A program made the position numbers and the translations under genes. A model generated the notes under the pieces. It saw nothing but the letters and a program-made list of their open reading frames with translations, searched no databases and was not told where the DNA came from. This document shows positions 11,175 to 20,948 of a stretch of DNA of 64,000 bases, one piece after another; position 1 is the stretch's first letter, and every line of letters starts with the position of its first letter. Origin of the DNA: Protopterus annectens (lineage: Eukaryota > Chordata > Ceratodontiformes > Protopteridae); the NCBI RefSeq assembly GCF_019279795.1, contig NC_056743.1, positions 932,387,178 to 932,451,177 on the forward strand, given 5' to 3'.

Positions 11175-11300
11175 CCCATGGGCTGTACATTCCCAACCAC
11201 AATGTGCAGATTAACAGGTGTTGAGGATGCGTCCAGAAATCAGCCTTTGCTGAGACAAACCCATCCAGCAGACAGGTTGTGGAGGTACTTTTTGACCTTG
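11175..11300 (+). CDS. Candidate exon 5 of the same gene
   Basis: A 126-base (42-codon) phase-0 block lies between TAAGTCAG and GTATGTAAAG. The donor is close to consensus; the acceptor has a poor pyrimidine tract. It includes TGVEDASRNQPLLRQTHP and ADRLWRYFLTL. DIRS copy A begins 64 bases beyond the donor, so it would lie in the following intron. Product unknown. Confidence 0.4.
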
Positions 11301-11378
11301 GTATGTAAAGTTTTAGTCGTCATTAATTGTAACAAAGCAGTCTGTCTCACAATGTTCCTCAATGATGTTCTTCATCTC

Positions 11379-11534
11379 ACATTGCTGCAGTCCTAACACT
11401 TGGGTAGTCCGCTGTCCCAGTCGGCCCGAATACCAAAGTATAAGGCTGACGTCGGTCAAGGCGCATTTGTCTGACATCAGGACGTCAGGGTACAAATGCG
11501 CATGACCGACGTCATATCCTCAGTCTTTTTTGCC
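11379..11534 (+). repeat. Left inverted terminal repeat of DIRS A
   Basis: About 156 bases nearly identical, in reverse complement, to 16641-16797. It contains an inner hairpin: arm TGACGTCGGTCAAGGCGCAT (from 11447) is matched by its near complement at 11492-11514. Confidence 0.93.
11439..11444 (+). promoter_or_regulatory. TATA-like box in DIRS A left repeat
   Basis: TATAAG sits upstream of the TCCTCAGTCTTTTTTGCC block that leads into gag. DIRS copies B, C, D and E have TATAAA or ATAAAA at the matching place. Confidence 0.45.
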
Positions 11535-11675
11535 GCATGGTCCGATGCAGAAGCAGTATTGCGAGTGCAGGTTGGCGTTCTGAAATTTTCTGAAGTCGGA
11601 GTTTCAGACCGAATCAAAGTTGGCTAAGTACCCGTTGGGAATATTTTGGTTTTTCTTGCCTCAGTATTTAACCGG

Positions 11676-13407
11676 ATGTCAGAAAAAGTGAATAACTGTA
11701 TTTCTTGTGGGAAACAGATACCTCATAGAGATTACCATACATTGTGTATACCTTGCTTAGGGCCTGAGCACGACGTTGTTGGCTGTCGCTCTTGTGCTAG
11801 ATTTAACAAACGCACTATTAAGAGAAGATTAGATTGTGCCAGGTTAGTTTTGGGAAGCGTTGTAATTACAACATGCCGACGGATGCTCCGACGCCCGCTT
11901 CGACTAAAAAGCGCAAGGACAAAGCAGTGAAGCCTAGGGCGGAAGGACCGTCTGTCCCACATGCGGGTTCTTTAGAGGGCTCGTGGAGCCGGTGGTTCTA
12001 CCAGAAGTTCCTTTGGATTCTCAGGGAGAGACTTTACTGTTACAAGATGTGTCCTCTCAGGAGGTAGGCCAGGCTGAAGGGGCTTCTCAGGTAGCTGTTC
12101 TCCCCTCCCTTCCTAAGGTGGTTAGGCCCTCCTTCTGTTTCCAAGGCTCCTTCTAGAGGCAGGCCAGGGTTAACTTCAGTGGGGGTCTCCCCTAGTTCTT
12201 CAGGGTCTCTGCCTAAGAAACATATGCTTAAAATGGCAGAAGATTTGATTACTATGATTAGAGGTTCTATACCCCCCCTGATAAGAGGCCTAGGGTGGAA
12301 CCTGAGCTTGAGAGTTTTGAGCAGTGTTCAGAGGCTTCTGAGTCTTCGACTGAAGACTTGCAGGAGTATCCTCCTTATTCTGATTCTGATGTAGATGACT
12401 CTACACCTTCGGCTTCTCCTCCTGAGGATTTTTCTTTTTCAGAGACCCTTCATTCCATGAGGGAGCATTTTAAATGGGAAGGTCAAGATTTCTCTGATTC
12501 TAGGAAAAGGCTTAGGGAATTTTTGTTTCTACCCCAGCATAGGCCTTTAGCTATACCTCCTGTTCTGGACGTGGTAGAGGATATTTTTGCGGAGGCTTCC
12601 CTGAACCCTGATTCTTTGCCTCCTGCCCCAGTTAAACCGGACAGGTATTATAGGGTGCCTGAAGCTCATAAGTATCTTTTTAAGAGTCCTAGGGCAGACC
12701 CAGAAACTGTTTCTCAGGGCCCTAAAGGTGTTAAGGCTTCTGTTGTTAAAAATCCTGTTCCTTCTGATAAAGAGGCAAGGGCTTTGGATAGATGGGGGAA
12801 AAAGGTGTATACTTCTTCCACTTTAGCCATGAGGGCTTTGAATTGCCAGTTTCACATGTTGAAATACCAAAATTATCTCCTTTCACAATTGAAGTCTAAG
12901 GTAGATGCTCTGGTGGAAGGTATTGAGTGTAAAGAGTTGCAGGATTTAGTTCATGTTTCGGAACAGGTGGGTAAGCATTCCTTGCAATGTGGCTTTGATG
13001 CTGTACAGGCCTCTTCGAGGGTAGCAGCCACTGGTTCTGTTCTTCGCAGGCACGCCTGGCTCGGGGATCAGAATTTAGCTGAACATGTAAAGACAAGGAT
13101 TTTAGATGCTCCTTTACAATCTGATGTGTTATTTGGTGCGCCTGTGGATGCAGTTTTAAAGAAAATGGAGGACAAGGCTAAGTCTATGCAGACTGTTAAA
13201 GATTTTTTGCAGGTTCAGCCTCCAAAGTTTAGTAGAAATTGGCCTACTAAGGGGTGGACTTATCCTTCTTATGATTCTCAGTCTAGGGGTAGATCTAGAC
13301 GTGGTAGGGGCAGAGCTCAAGGTTCTTTTAGGCCTAGAACAGGCAGTTCGCCTGCCCAGTCTTCTGGTGAGGGCAGGGGTCAGTCCTTTCGTAAGCAGAC
13401 CCAATGA
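11676..13407 (+). pseudogene. DIRS A gag-like protein (frameshifted)
   Basis: The N-terminus has a zinc module, CISCGKQIPHRDYHTLCIPC, continued by PEHDVVGCRSCARF: three Cys-x2-Cys pairs with His between. Reading then shifts frame near 11840 and again near the C run at 12275. The main body (12295-13407, about 370 codons) contains PPEDFSFSETLHSMREHFKW, KPDRYYRVPEAHKYLF and VKDFLQVQPPKFSRNWP, and ends in an RG-rich, basic tail (about codons 325-345), probably nucleic-acid binding. This body resembles the DIRS gag from which vertebrate LAP2-alpha and ZNF451 exons were reported to derive; I recall this from the literature and did not test it. The end overlaps the RT frame by about 137 bases. Confidence 0.8.
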
Positions 13408-14929
13408 CTTGCCTTTTCAGCTGCCAGAGCCTTCTCGCCTGGCAGCACCTTTGGGAGGAAGGCTGGCACTTTTCAAAGAAAACTGGAGTGTTATTACCCA
13501 AGACAGATGGGTATTGGATATCATTCACCACGGTTACAGGTTTTATTTCCATACCTTGCCTCCTTTAAAAGGCATGCCAGACATTCCTCCTATACAAAGA
13601 AAAGAGGCTCACAAGCAAATTTCTCTGTTGCTCCAGATAGGGGCCATTCAGCCGGTTCCTGTGCCAGAAAGGGGCCTAGGATTTTATTCTCGCCTGTTCC
13701 TAGTACCAAAAAAGGGGAACACGTGGAGACCAATTTTGGATTTGTCAACCCTCAACACTTATTTGGACATTCCCAAGTTCAAAATGTTGACGTTACAACA
13801 GCTTTTACCTCTGCTGGGCAAAGATCACTGGATGGTAACTTTAGATCTCAAGGAGGCTTACCTTCATGTGCCTATCAGACTCAGTTGCAGGAAGTATCTG
13901 CGTTTCCGAGCTGGAAATTCCCATTATCAGTTCTCTGCATTGCCCTTTGGCTTATCTACTGCGCCCAGAGTATTCACAAAAGTTCTGGCTCCAGTTGTAG
14001 CTTTTTTCAGGCTAAAAGGAATACAAATCTATCCTTACTTGGACGACTGTCTGATTCTGGCTCAAGAAAAGGACGAGCTTCTTCAGCATCTGGAATATGT
14101 GATAGCAGTGCTAAGATGCCTGGGGTATTCTGTGAACGAAATAAAGTCCAGTCTAGTACCCTCTCAAGACTTGTGCTTTCTGGGTGTGAGACTGAATACA
14201 GCAGCCCAGATGGCCTTTTTAACCCCGGACAAACAAAAGAGTCTATCCCTTTACTTCCATCAACTATCTCATCAGTCCGTGCTGACTGCAAGGACAGTCC
14301 TTCAAGCATTAGGGTTCATGGCATCTTGTATTCTGGTGCTTCCCAATGCCAAACTGCATATGAGGAAGCTACAATGGTATCTCAGAAATGTATGGACACA
14401 GCACTGCCAGGATCTGGACACTGTCATTCAAATAATACCTTGCATTCAAAAGGAATTTTTGTGGTGGGCTCAGGAATGTCACCTAAACAAGGGACTCTCT
14501 GTGACCCGGCCAGAGGCGAGTCAGATTCTAACGACAGATGCCTCAGACATAGCTTGGGGAGCTCATCTGAATGGAAAGTGGATACAAGACAAGTGGCCTG
14601 CCAGACTACAGCATCTACATATCAACATGAAGGAGATGTTAGCAGTCCAGTTTGCATTGATGGCTTTCAAGGAGTTACTTCTTCCAGGGCAGGTGGTGAT
14701 TCTAACAGACAACACAACTGTCATGTGGTATATCAACAAGCAAGGGGGAACACATTCTTATCCTCTATGCAGGCAAGCAATGATTTTGTGGGAGACTGCG
14801 CTCAGCTTGCAGCTTACTCTTCAAGCAAGGTTTCTGCCAGGAGCACAGAACTCCTTAGCAGATGTGTTAAGCAGGCAAATCATGGATCCCCACGAGTGGA
14901 AACTGGATCTTCATGTATTTCAAAATTGA
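13271..14929 (+). CDS. DIRS A reverse transcriptase / RNase H
   Basis: A 552-codon open frame; the first roughly 45 codons overlap gag and may not be used. RT motifs in order: GFYSRLFLVPKKGNTWRPIL, VTLDLKEAYLHVPI (first catalytic Asp), SALPFGLSTAPRVFTK, and YPYLDDCLIL with YLDD at residues 256-259. RNase H acidic residues follow: TTDAS (Asp 423), NMKEML, LTDNTT (Asp 480) and LADVLSR (Asp 531), so all four catalytic positions are kept. The protein would copy element RNA into DNA, probably in the nucleus. A stop at 14927 falls before the conserved post-RNase H block, which continues in other frames. Confidence 0.9.
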   Translation: MILSLGVDLDVVGAELKVLLGLEQAVRLPSLLVRAGVSPFVSRPNDLPFQLPEPSRLAAPLGGRLALFKENWSVITQDRWVLDIIHHGYRFYFHTLPPLKGMPDIPPIQRKEAHKQISLLLQIGAIQPVPVPERGLGFYSRLFLVPKKGNTWRPILDLSTLNTYLDIPKFKMLTLQQLLPLLGKDHWMVTLDLKEAYLHVPIRLSCRKYLRFRAGNSHYQFSALPFGLSTAPRVFTKVLAPVVAFFRLKGIQIYPYLDDCLILAQEKDELLQHLEYVIAVLRCLGYSVNEIKSSLVPSQDLCFLGVRLNTAAQMAFLTPDKQKSLSLYFHQLSHQSVLTARTVLQALGFMASCILVLPNAKLHMRKLQWYLRNVWTQHCQDLDTVIQIIPCIQKEFLWWAQECHLNKGLSVTRPEASQILTTDASDIAWGAHLNGKWIQDKWPARLQHLHINMKEMLAVQFALMAFKELLLPGQVVILTDNTTVMWYINKQGGTHSYPLCRQAMILWETALSLQLTLQARFLPGAQNSLADVLSRQIMDPHEWKLDLHVFQN

Positions 14930-15314
14930 CAGTGTCATGGGGAACTCCAGACATAGATCTGTTCGCTTCTCCACTAAACCACCAGCTGCCAAAGTTTTGC
15001 ACGAAAGTTTTCATCACACAGCTTGGAAAGTGGATGCTCTTTCGTTCAGTTGGGAAAATCTTCATGTGTATGCCTTTCCACCTCTGCCTCTCCTCCCAAA
15101 GGTACTCCTAAAGGTCGGACAAGACAAGCCAAGGATGATTTTGATAGCTCCAGATTGGCCTCGGCAACACTGGTACCCATTACTGAGGAATCTGGTAAGA
15201 AAGCCTCCATGGCCTTTACCTTTAATTCCACACCTTTTGTCTCAGAGGGACGGTCATCTACTCAATGTCAAGCTTCACTCTCTTCATCTAACAGCCTGGC
15301 ATATTCTGTTTTGA
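14913..15314 (+). pseudogene. Post-RNase H conserved region of DIRS A
   Basis: The block TPDIDLFASPLNHQLPKFC lies in one frame, and WKVDALSFSWENLHVYAFPP then ILIAPDWPRQHWYPLL lie in another. In copy B the same motifs are in one frame directly after RNase H, so copy A carries at least two frameshifts here. This region is typical of DIRS pol. Some DIRS pols end in a DAM-like methyltransferase, but I see no DPPY-type catalytic motif, so I do not assign that activity. Confidence 0.75.
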
Positions 15315-16349
15315 ACCACAGCAGGTCTCAACTTCCTCAACAAGTTTTGAATGTGATTATGGAAGCCAGAAGACCTAGTACACGTAAAGTGTATGCAGAA
15401 AAATGGAAGAGATTTTTATTTTGGAGTGCAGCAAAGGATTTGGATGTTTCTGAGCCTAATTTGAGTGTGGCTCTGCAATATCTTACTGAGCTATTGGACA
15501 AAGGTTTGTCTTTCTCTTCCATTAAGATTCATGCTGCAGCAATTTCAGCTCACTATGATTGTGACCCACCATTGTTTTCTCATCCTTTGTTCAAGCAATT
15601 TCTTAGAGGGGCAAAGAATATAAGACCCCCACAGAGCTCCTACTCCTGCTTGGGACCTCAATTTTGTGTTGGAGAAACTTACTCTACAACCTTTTGAGCC
15701 TGCGGCTACTGCTGAGTTGAAATACTTGCCATGGAAGACTGCTTTTTTGTTGGCCATTACTTCTGCAAGAAGGGTTTCTGAATTGCAGGCCCTTATGGCG
15801 GTGGAGCCTTTTTTGATTTTTCATAAGGATAGGGTATCATTACGTACTAATCCTTCATTTATGCCTAAGGTGGTTTCTAGTGTGGCTTTAAACCAAACTA
15901 TTCATTTGCCTACCTTTTATGCAGATCCCCAAAATAGGGGGGAAAAGATTTTGCACACTTTAGATGTACACAGGCAGTTGCGTTATTATTTAAGCAGGAC
16001 TAGGGATTTTAGGCAGTCTCAGCAGTTGTTTGTTTCTTTTGCTTTGAGTTCTCAGGGCAAGCCTGTGTCAAAACAAACTATATCTAAGTGGATTGGGTTT
16101 TGCATTGCATTCTGTTACTCCCATCATGGCAAGGAGATTCCAGCTGGGATTAGGCCTCATTCCACTAGGGCTACTGCCACTTCAACAGCATTTTTAAGGG
16201 GTGGCAACTAAGGATATTTTGGAGGCAGCTACTTGGAGTTCAGTGCATACTTTCTCCAAGCATTACCACCTTCCTCTCTATTCTAAGTCCAGGGCTGGTT
16301 TTGCCACTGCTGTGTTGCAGGGCATTTTGGCAGCTCCTGCTTCATTATA
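15296..16349 (+). pseudogene. DIRS A tyrosine recombinase (frame steps)
   Basis: The N-terminal SAM-like core-binding part includes EARRPSTRKVYAEKWKRFLF and SSIKIHAAAISAHY. The catalytic part, starting near 15666 in the +1 frame, has SARRVSELQAL (catalytic Arg at 15771-15773), RPHSTRATATS (His and Arg of the HxxR box, 16158-16169) and SKHYHLPLY with the nucleophile Tyr at 16264-16266. The frame also breaks near 16200, between HxxR and Tyr. The enzyme would insert the circular DNA copy. The step near 15635-15650 is shared with copy B (see findings); the one near 16200 is private to A. Confidence 0.85.
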
Positions 16350-16386
16350 GTTTAGCCATCCTCCCTTACCTCTGCTTTGGGATTCT

Positions 16387-16485
16387 ACCCAAGTGTTAGG
16401 ACTGCAGCAATGTGAGATGAAGAACATAGTACAGTTTTGTACCTACCATAAATGTAGATGTTCAAGATCCACATTGCTGCAGTCC
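16387..16485 (+). repeat. Internal complementary region of DIRS A
   Basis: AAGTGTTAGGACTGCAGCAA onward matches the left edge in reverse complement, and TACCTACCATAAATGTAGAT onward matches the right edge. DIRS elements use this region as a template for joining the ends during circle formation. Confidence 0.9.
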
Positions 16486-16640
16486 AATTCCTCCCTCCTT
16501 CCCTCTGTGTTTAGGGGTGGTTGTGTGGGTGAGGTTCTATTTTTTGTACATTTGTATATATTGTACATATTTTAGGCACAGGAGTGTTTTGGTGTTTTTT
16601 GGGTTTTGGCCTTATCTTTTTAGGGTCTTCTGACATCTGG

Positions 16641-16797
16641 GGCAAGAAAAGACTGAGGATATGACGTCGGTCATGCGCATTTGTACCCTGACGTCCTGAT
16701 GTCAGACAAATGCGCCTTGACCGACGTCAGCCTTATACTTTGGTATTCGGGCCGACTGGGACAGCGGACTACCCAAGTGTTAGGACTGCAGCAATGT
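16641..16797 (-). repeat. Right inverted terminal repeat of DIRS A
   Basis: Reverse-complement partner of 11379-11534, followed by a unique right edge ending in GTACAAAACTGTACT. Confidence 0.93.
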
Positions 16798-16841
16798 GGA
16801 TCTTCGAACATCTACATTTATGGTAGGTACAAAACTGTACT

Positions 16842-18926
16842 TTTTCTTGATTTATCAAGTGCAAGATATCTTCTGTAAAGAAAGCAACTTGAATTGATTA
16901 TCATGAGATTTACATCCTTGAATTTGTGGATTCCTTATTTTCTTTTTCAGTGACTCTAAATATAAATACAGATATTAACAAAGGAGATAGAGGGTACTCT
17001 TGCCTGGTTCCTCTGTTCAAATTCTTGTCTCCAACTATTTATATATCCTTCTGATTAGCTGTATTTTGCTATCAAGGAATGCAAATGTTACCATTACTGT
17101 TCTTATAAAATCCCAGCTGACTCGATCAGAAGCTTTCTTTTTGTCAAGACCCACCACCATTAGCAGCATTTACTTATATTCTCTTTCCGTTTTGATCATT
17201 TTTGTTCTGTTAATGTTAAATGTTTGCCTCTCCTCCACAAAACCACATTGATTTAATCATATCATTGACAATACTTTTGGTATTTTCTCTGCTAGTAATT
17301 TTCTAATTATGGTTTAAAATTGAAATTAGTCTGTATGAAGCTGGGTCTAAAGCAATGGTGCACAACCTTTTTGTGAGGAGGGCCACTGCATGAATTCTTT
17401 ATGCATATGCAGGCCACCTCAAAACATAGTAAGTGGTTACGAGTTAACAATAGGTACAGATGACTGTCATTTTTACTTAAGACAGCATTCATGAAATTAC
17501 CTGTTTTCTACATCAGCTTTGCGTTTAACTTTATTCTGGCTTGCAGCCATGACTTATTACAGACTCTTGCAGAAAGTTACTACTGTTTACAGACTACAAA
17601 TTATAAACAACAAAGAATAGTTACTTCCGCCGCTAAAATTAGAGGTGTGCGCAACTGCAGTCAGTTAGGTAAGTAAGCACATGCTGGAAAGTTTTCATGA
17701 CTGGAGTAAGGCATAGCATTTTTTCACTTTTTTTAAAAAAAATTTAGTTACTATCTGGGAGCCAGATGGTGTTGCATCACGGGCCGGATTTGACCCCTGG
17801 GCCGGACATTATGCACCACTGTTCTAAATCGTCTTTACCCTTTTTGGTAATAAAGGCACCCGCAGCTATCTTCCAAGATGCTGAAACAACCCCCCAGCCA
17901 TTAAAATACTGTTAAACATGTTCTTGGTTTTCACATTTCTCTGCTTTGTACAATTTTTTTATTAAAATTTCCTTAATATCTCCCTAAGTTTGGTGACAAC
18001 CCTTCCCATTTTCTGTTGCCTAAGTCATTGTGCAAAAAGTTTTTGTACTCTGGAGTTATCAAAAATAGTTGCTTAGTAGAAACCTTTGTAAATACTGCAT
18101 TTTGTCCAAACACTTCCTTATTTTCCTTTTAGAATTCTACAGTTGCACCTTTTCTTATTCTATGAGAGTCCCTTTATTTTGAAGTACGTATCCCTTTGTC
18201 AGCACCTCTAAAATAATATTTATTATTTTTTTTTTCCATGCATCTCTGTCTCTGTTATTCATACCATGATTTTTAAGGTCAGTTTTAATTTTATCCCACT
18301 TACTACATGTCTTTTCTGAAGATATTTCAATCTTCCTTAACTCCTGAATTGTTTCTACTACCCATTCCTTAAACATTTGTCTCTTTAACACATAAGTAGG
18401 AAATGCCAGTGTCTCATTTTTGCATAGTTACCCTGCATTTTAATCTTACTTTTTTATTCTTGCATGATCTGAAATAGTTAATTGGGTGTGTCAAAGCTTT
18501 CAATTAAATATACATGCTCTTATGAAATATAATATCTGTCCAGTCTAGCCCAATTATTGTACCTTGAAGAATAATGTGTGAATTCTCTTTGTATTCCTAC
18601 TACTGATTCCATATTATCCTTACCAAATATTCTCATATTTCTAAAGAAATCTGCCCGCTTTTGTCATATTTCCCTTTTAGGACTCCAGATACTTTCTCTC
18701 TATTGCAAATCAGGTCCAAGTCCCCACCCATAAATAATAATCCCTGCTGAAAGCTTATTTCTCCAAGTATTCTCTTAAGCTCCATAGCAGCAGTTTTAGG
18801 AGGAATATAAATACATGCCAAAGTAATCCTCCTCCCTTGCCAGTAATCCCTTACTACCACAAATCTATCATTATTTTCTTTCTTCCTCTTTTATTACTAT
18901 TGGAGCTCCTCTAGCAGTCAATATTG
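16842..18926 (-). pseudogene. L1/Tx1-type LINE ORF2 fragment (endonuclease and RT)
   Basis: Minus strand, read from high to low coordinates. An endonuclease piece has TLACIYIPPKTAAMELKR and LLFMGGDLDLICNRE (about 18850-18640). A linker contains KTCSKWDKIKTDLKNH (about 18300). An RT piece has GLDKKKASDRVSWDFIRT (about 17150), and VAFFTEDILHLINQ stands where L1-type RTs have the FADD box (about 16865). Many stops and shifts show a dead copy. It is bounded exactly by DIRS A on the left and DIRS B on the right and carries a hAT-like insert. Its ORF1 appears to lie beyond DIRS B at about 25 kb. Confidence 0.75.
17353..17821. mobile_element. hAT-like non-autonomous DNA transposon (469 bp)
   Basis: Ends CAATGGTGCACAACC and TATGCACCACTG form short imperfect terminal inverted repeats. 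Flanks GTCTAAAG and TTCTAAAT are an 8-bp target duplication, 6 of 8 identical. The GGGCCGGATTTGACCCC segment near the 3' end is usual in this class. It interrupts the LINE. Confidence 0.75.
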
Positions 18927-18940
18927 ATGTCCTTCAAGAA

Positions 18941-19101
18941 TGCAACTGCAGTCCTGACATATGGGTTGTCCTGCCTCAGGCAGCCCTTCGGTCGGCCAGA
19001 TTCCTGGGACCGGCGTCGGCCGATGTCGCCTCCTCCCCGACGTCAGAGCGGCTGGAGTATAAAGGCATCAGCCGACGCCATCTTCTTCAGTCTTTCTTGC
19101 C
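18941..19101 (+). repeat. Left inverted terminal repeat of DIRS B
   Basis: Matches 24284-24450 in reverse complement with few differences. An inner inverted repeat (GGCGTCGGCCGATG near 19012; CATCAGCCGACGCC near 19066) flanks the GACGTC site and the TATA box. Confidence 0.93.
19058..19063 (+). promoter_or_regulatory. TATA box in DIRS B left repeat
   Basis: TATAAA sits about 30 bases before TCTTCAGTCTTTCTTGCC, a plausible transcription start region shared by copies A, B and C. Confidence 0.55.
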
Positions 19102-19223
19102 GCGCGGTGCCCGAAGCAGAAGCAGTTCGCAAGTGCCGGTCGGTCAGCTCCTGTGTTTTCAGTTACCAAACTCATCTAAAAGCTAAGTACCCCATTGGGG
19201 ATCATTTTTTCTTGCCTCAGCCG

Positions 19224-20948
19224 ATGTCAGAACAAATTGAGAAAGTTAATAATTGTTTGTCTTGTGGTAAACAAATACCTCATAAGGACTTCCATTCTTA
19301 CTGCCTCCCTTGCCTGGGCCCAGACCACGACGTCTCGGCCTGTGCTGCCTGTGCTTGCTTTAATAAGCGCACTCTCAGGCGCTGGGCAGAATTTGACGAA
19401 GACTTTTTTGGCGACTCCTACGCTTACAACATGCCGTCGGAACAACCGACAGCACAAACTACCAAAAAACGAAAGGACCAGGACTGACATCCTCGGCCCG
19501 CGTCTTCCACCGATATAACGCCTAAGCCCTCCGCGAGTGCTTCGGTCCCTTCGGAAGCGGTAATTCAACCGCTCCAGGCCGACGACACCGCGTTAACACG
19601 TTCCTCGGTCCTGGAGACTACACCGGTGCCAGTTGTTGATTTTCCTCCAGAAACCGAAGTTCTGGATCTACCCGACACCATTGCCGTTGACAAAGTTACC
19701 CCTGCACGTGGGGCAGCTAGGCCTCCTGTATCCATGTCGGCCTTTGCACGTGCTAAGGCCGCCAGCCAGGCCAAGGCCCATCCTAAACCTACTTCTCAGG
19801 CCCCTTCTTCTGATAGACAGATCATGTCTCTGGCTGCAGATCTAATCTCTCTTATCAGGGGGTCTCAGCCTCACCCAGACAGAGGTTCTCAGCCGCCTGC
19901 AGAAAAAAAGCCTAGAACTGAGCAGGCAGACAACCTCTCTTCAGATGAAGCCTCTGGGGATTCAGAGCATTCAGATACCCAAGAAGAATCCTTCCAGGCC
20001 TATGAGGACTCTGATGCTGAGGAATCAATTCCCTCTGCCTCTCCTCCAGAGGATTTTTCTTTCGGTGAAGTCCTCCACTCCATGAGGGAACATTTCAAGT
20101 GGCAGGGTCAGGAATTTTCTGATTCTAGGAAAAGGCTACGTACCTTCCTTAAGTTACCCCAGCACAGACCTTTAGCTATCCCTCCAGTTTTGGATGTCCT
20201 GGATGATGTATTCTCCGACTCCAGTGCTTCCCCTGATTCTCTCCCTCCTGCTCCTGTCAAGCCAGACAGATATTATCGGGTCCCTGACACTCACAAGCAT
20301 CTCTTTAAGGCCCACTCTGTGGCTCTAGAAACTATTTCACAGGGCCCCAGAGGAGTGGCTACCTCCTCAGCCAGGAATCCACTGCCAGCTGACAGGGAAG
20401 CAAGGTCCCTGGAGAGATGGCGTAAAAAAGTTTATACCTCTTCCACCCTTGCCATGAGGTCACTTAACTGCCTTTTTCATATGTTTCAGTACCAGGATTA
20501 TTTACTGGATGATTTGCAGAAAAAGCTAGCCTCTCCTGAGCCTATAGATAGAAAGGCATTGCAGGATTTGGTCCATAATACTCAGCAGGTTAGTAATCAT
20601 TTTCTTCAGTGTGGTTATGATGCATTGGAGGCTTCATGTAGGGCAGCTATGACAGGGGCTGTTATCCGTAGACATGCTTGGTTGAAAGAACAGCCACTGC
20701 CGGATCATGTTAAAGTAAAGCTCCTGGACGCACCTCTGGATAAACAGAAGCTTTTTGGTACTAATGCTCAGGATGTGTTGAAATCTATTGAGGAGAAGGC
20801 AAAATCAGTACAGACAGTAAAGGATTTCCTCCAGGTTCAGCCACCAAGGTTCAGCAGGAATTGGCCTTCAAAGAATTGGTCCTTTCCAGACTCTAACAAG
20901 TTTCATAGGGGAAAGAACAGGCGTGCTCGAGGTAGAGGGCAATACTGA
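19224..20948 (+). pseudogene. DIRS B gag-like protein with one in-frame stop
   Basis: One frame runs from ATG 19224 to the stop at 20946-20948, broken only by TGA at 19485-19487. The N-terminal zinc module is CLSCGKQIPHKDFHSYCLPC followed by HDVSACAACACF. After the stop come an Ala/Pro-rich spacer, an acidic Ser-rich stretch, then PPEDFSFGEVLHSMREHFKW, KPDRYYRVPDTHKHLF and VKDFLQVQPPRFSRNWP, with a short RG-type basic end. Copy C has CGA at the place of the TGA, so the stop looks like a CpG-to-TpG mutation. Nearly intact and the best gag in the window. Confidence 0.85.

Larger units (their letters stand above)
11365..16841 (+). mobile_element. DIRS-type retrotransposon, copy A (5.48 kb)
   Basis: Boundaries come from the internal complementary region at 16387-16485. 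It reads as the reverse complement of the left edge joined to the reverse complement of the right edge (junction GAACAT|AGTACAG). This places the ends at ATGTTCTTC (11365) and AACTGTACT (16841). Inside lie inverted terminal repeats, gag, RT/RNase H, a conserved post-RNase H block and a tyrosine recombinase. DIRS elements integrate a circular DNA through the recombinase instead of a DDE integrase and make no target duplication, and none is seen here. The genes carry several frameshifts, so the copy appears non-autonomous now, though its termini are nearly perfect. Confidence 0.93.

Noticed and set aside
14907..15320. DAM-like methyltransferase at the end of DIRS pol
   Set aside because: The conserved block after RNase H is present, but no DPPY-type catalytic motif is visible, so I do not assign the activity.
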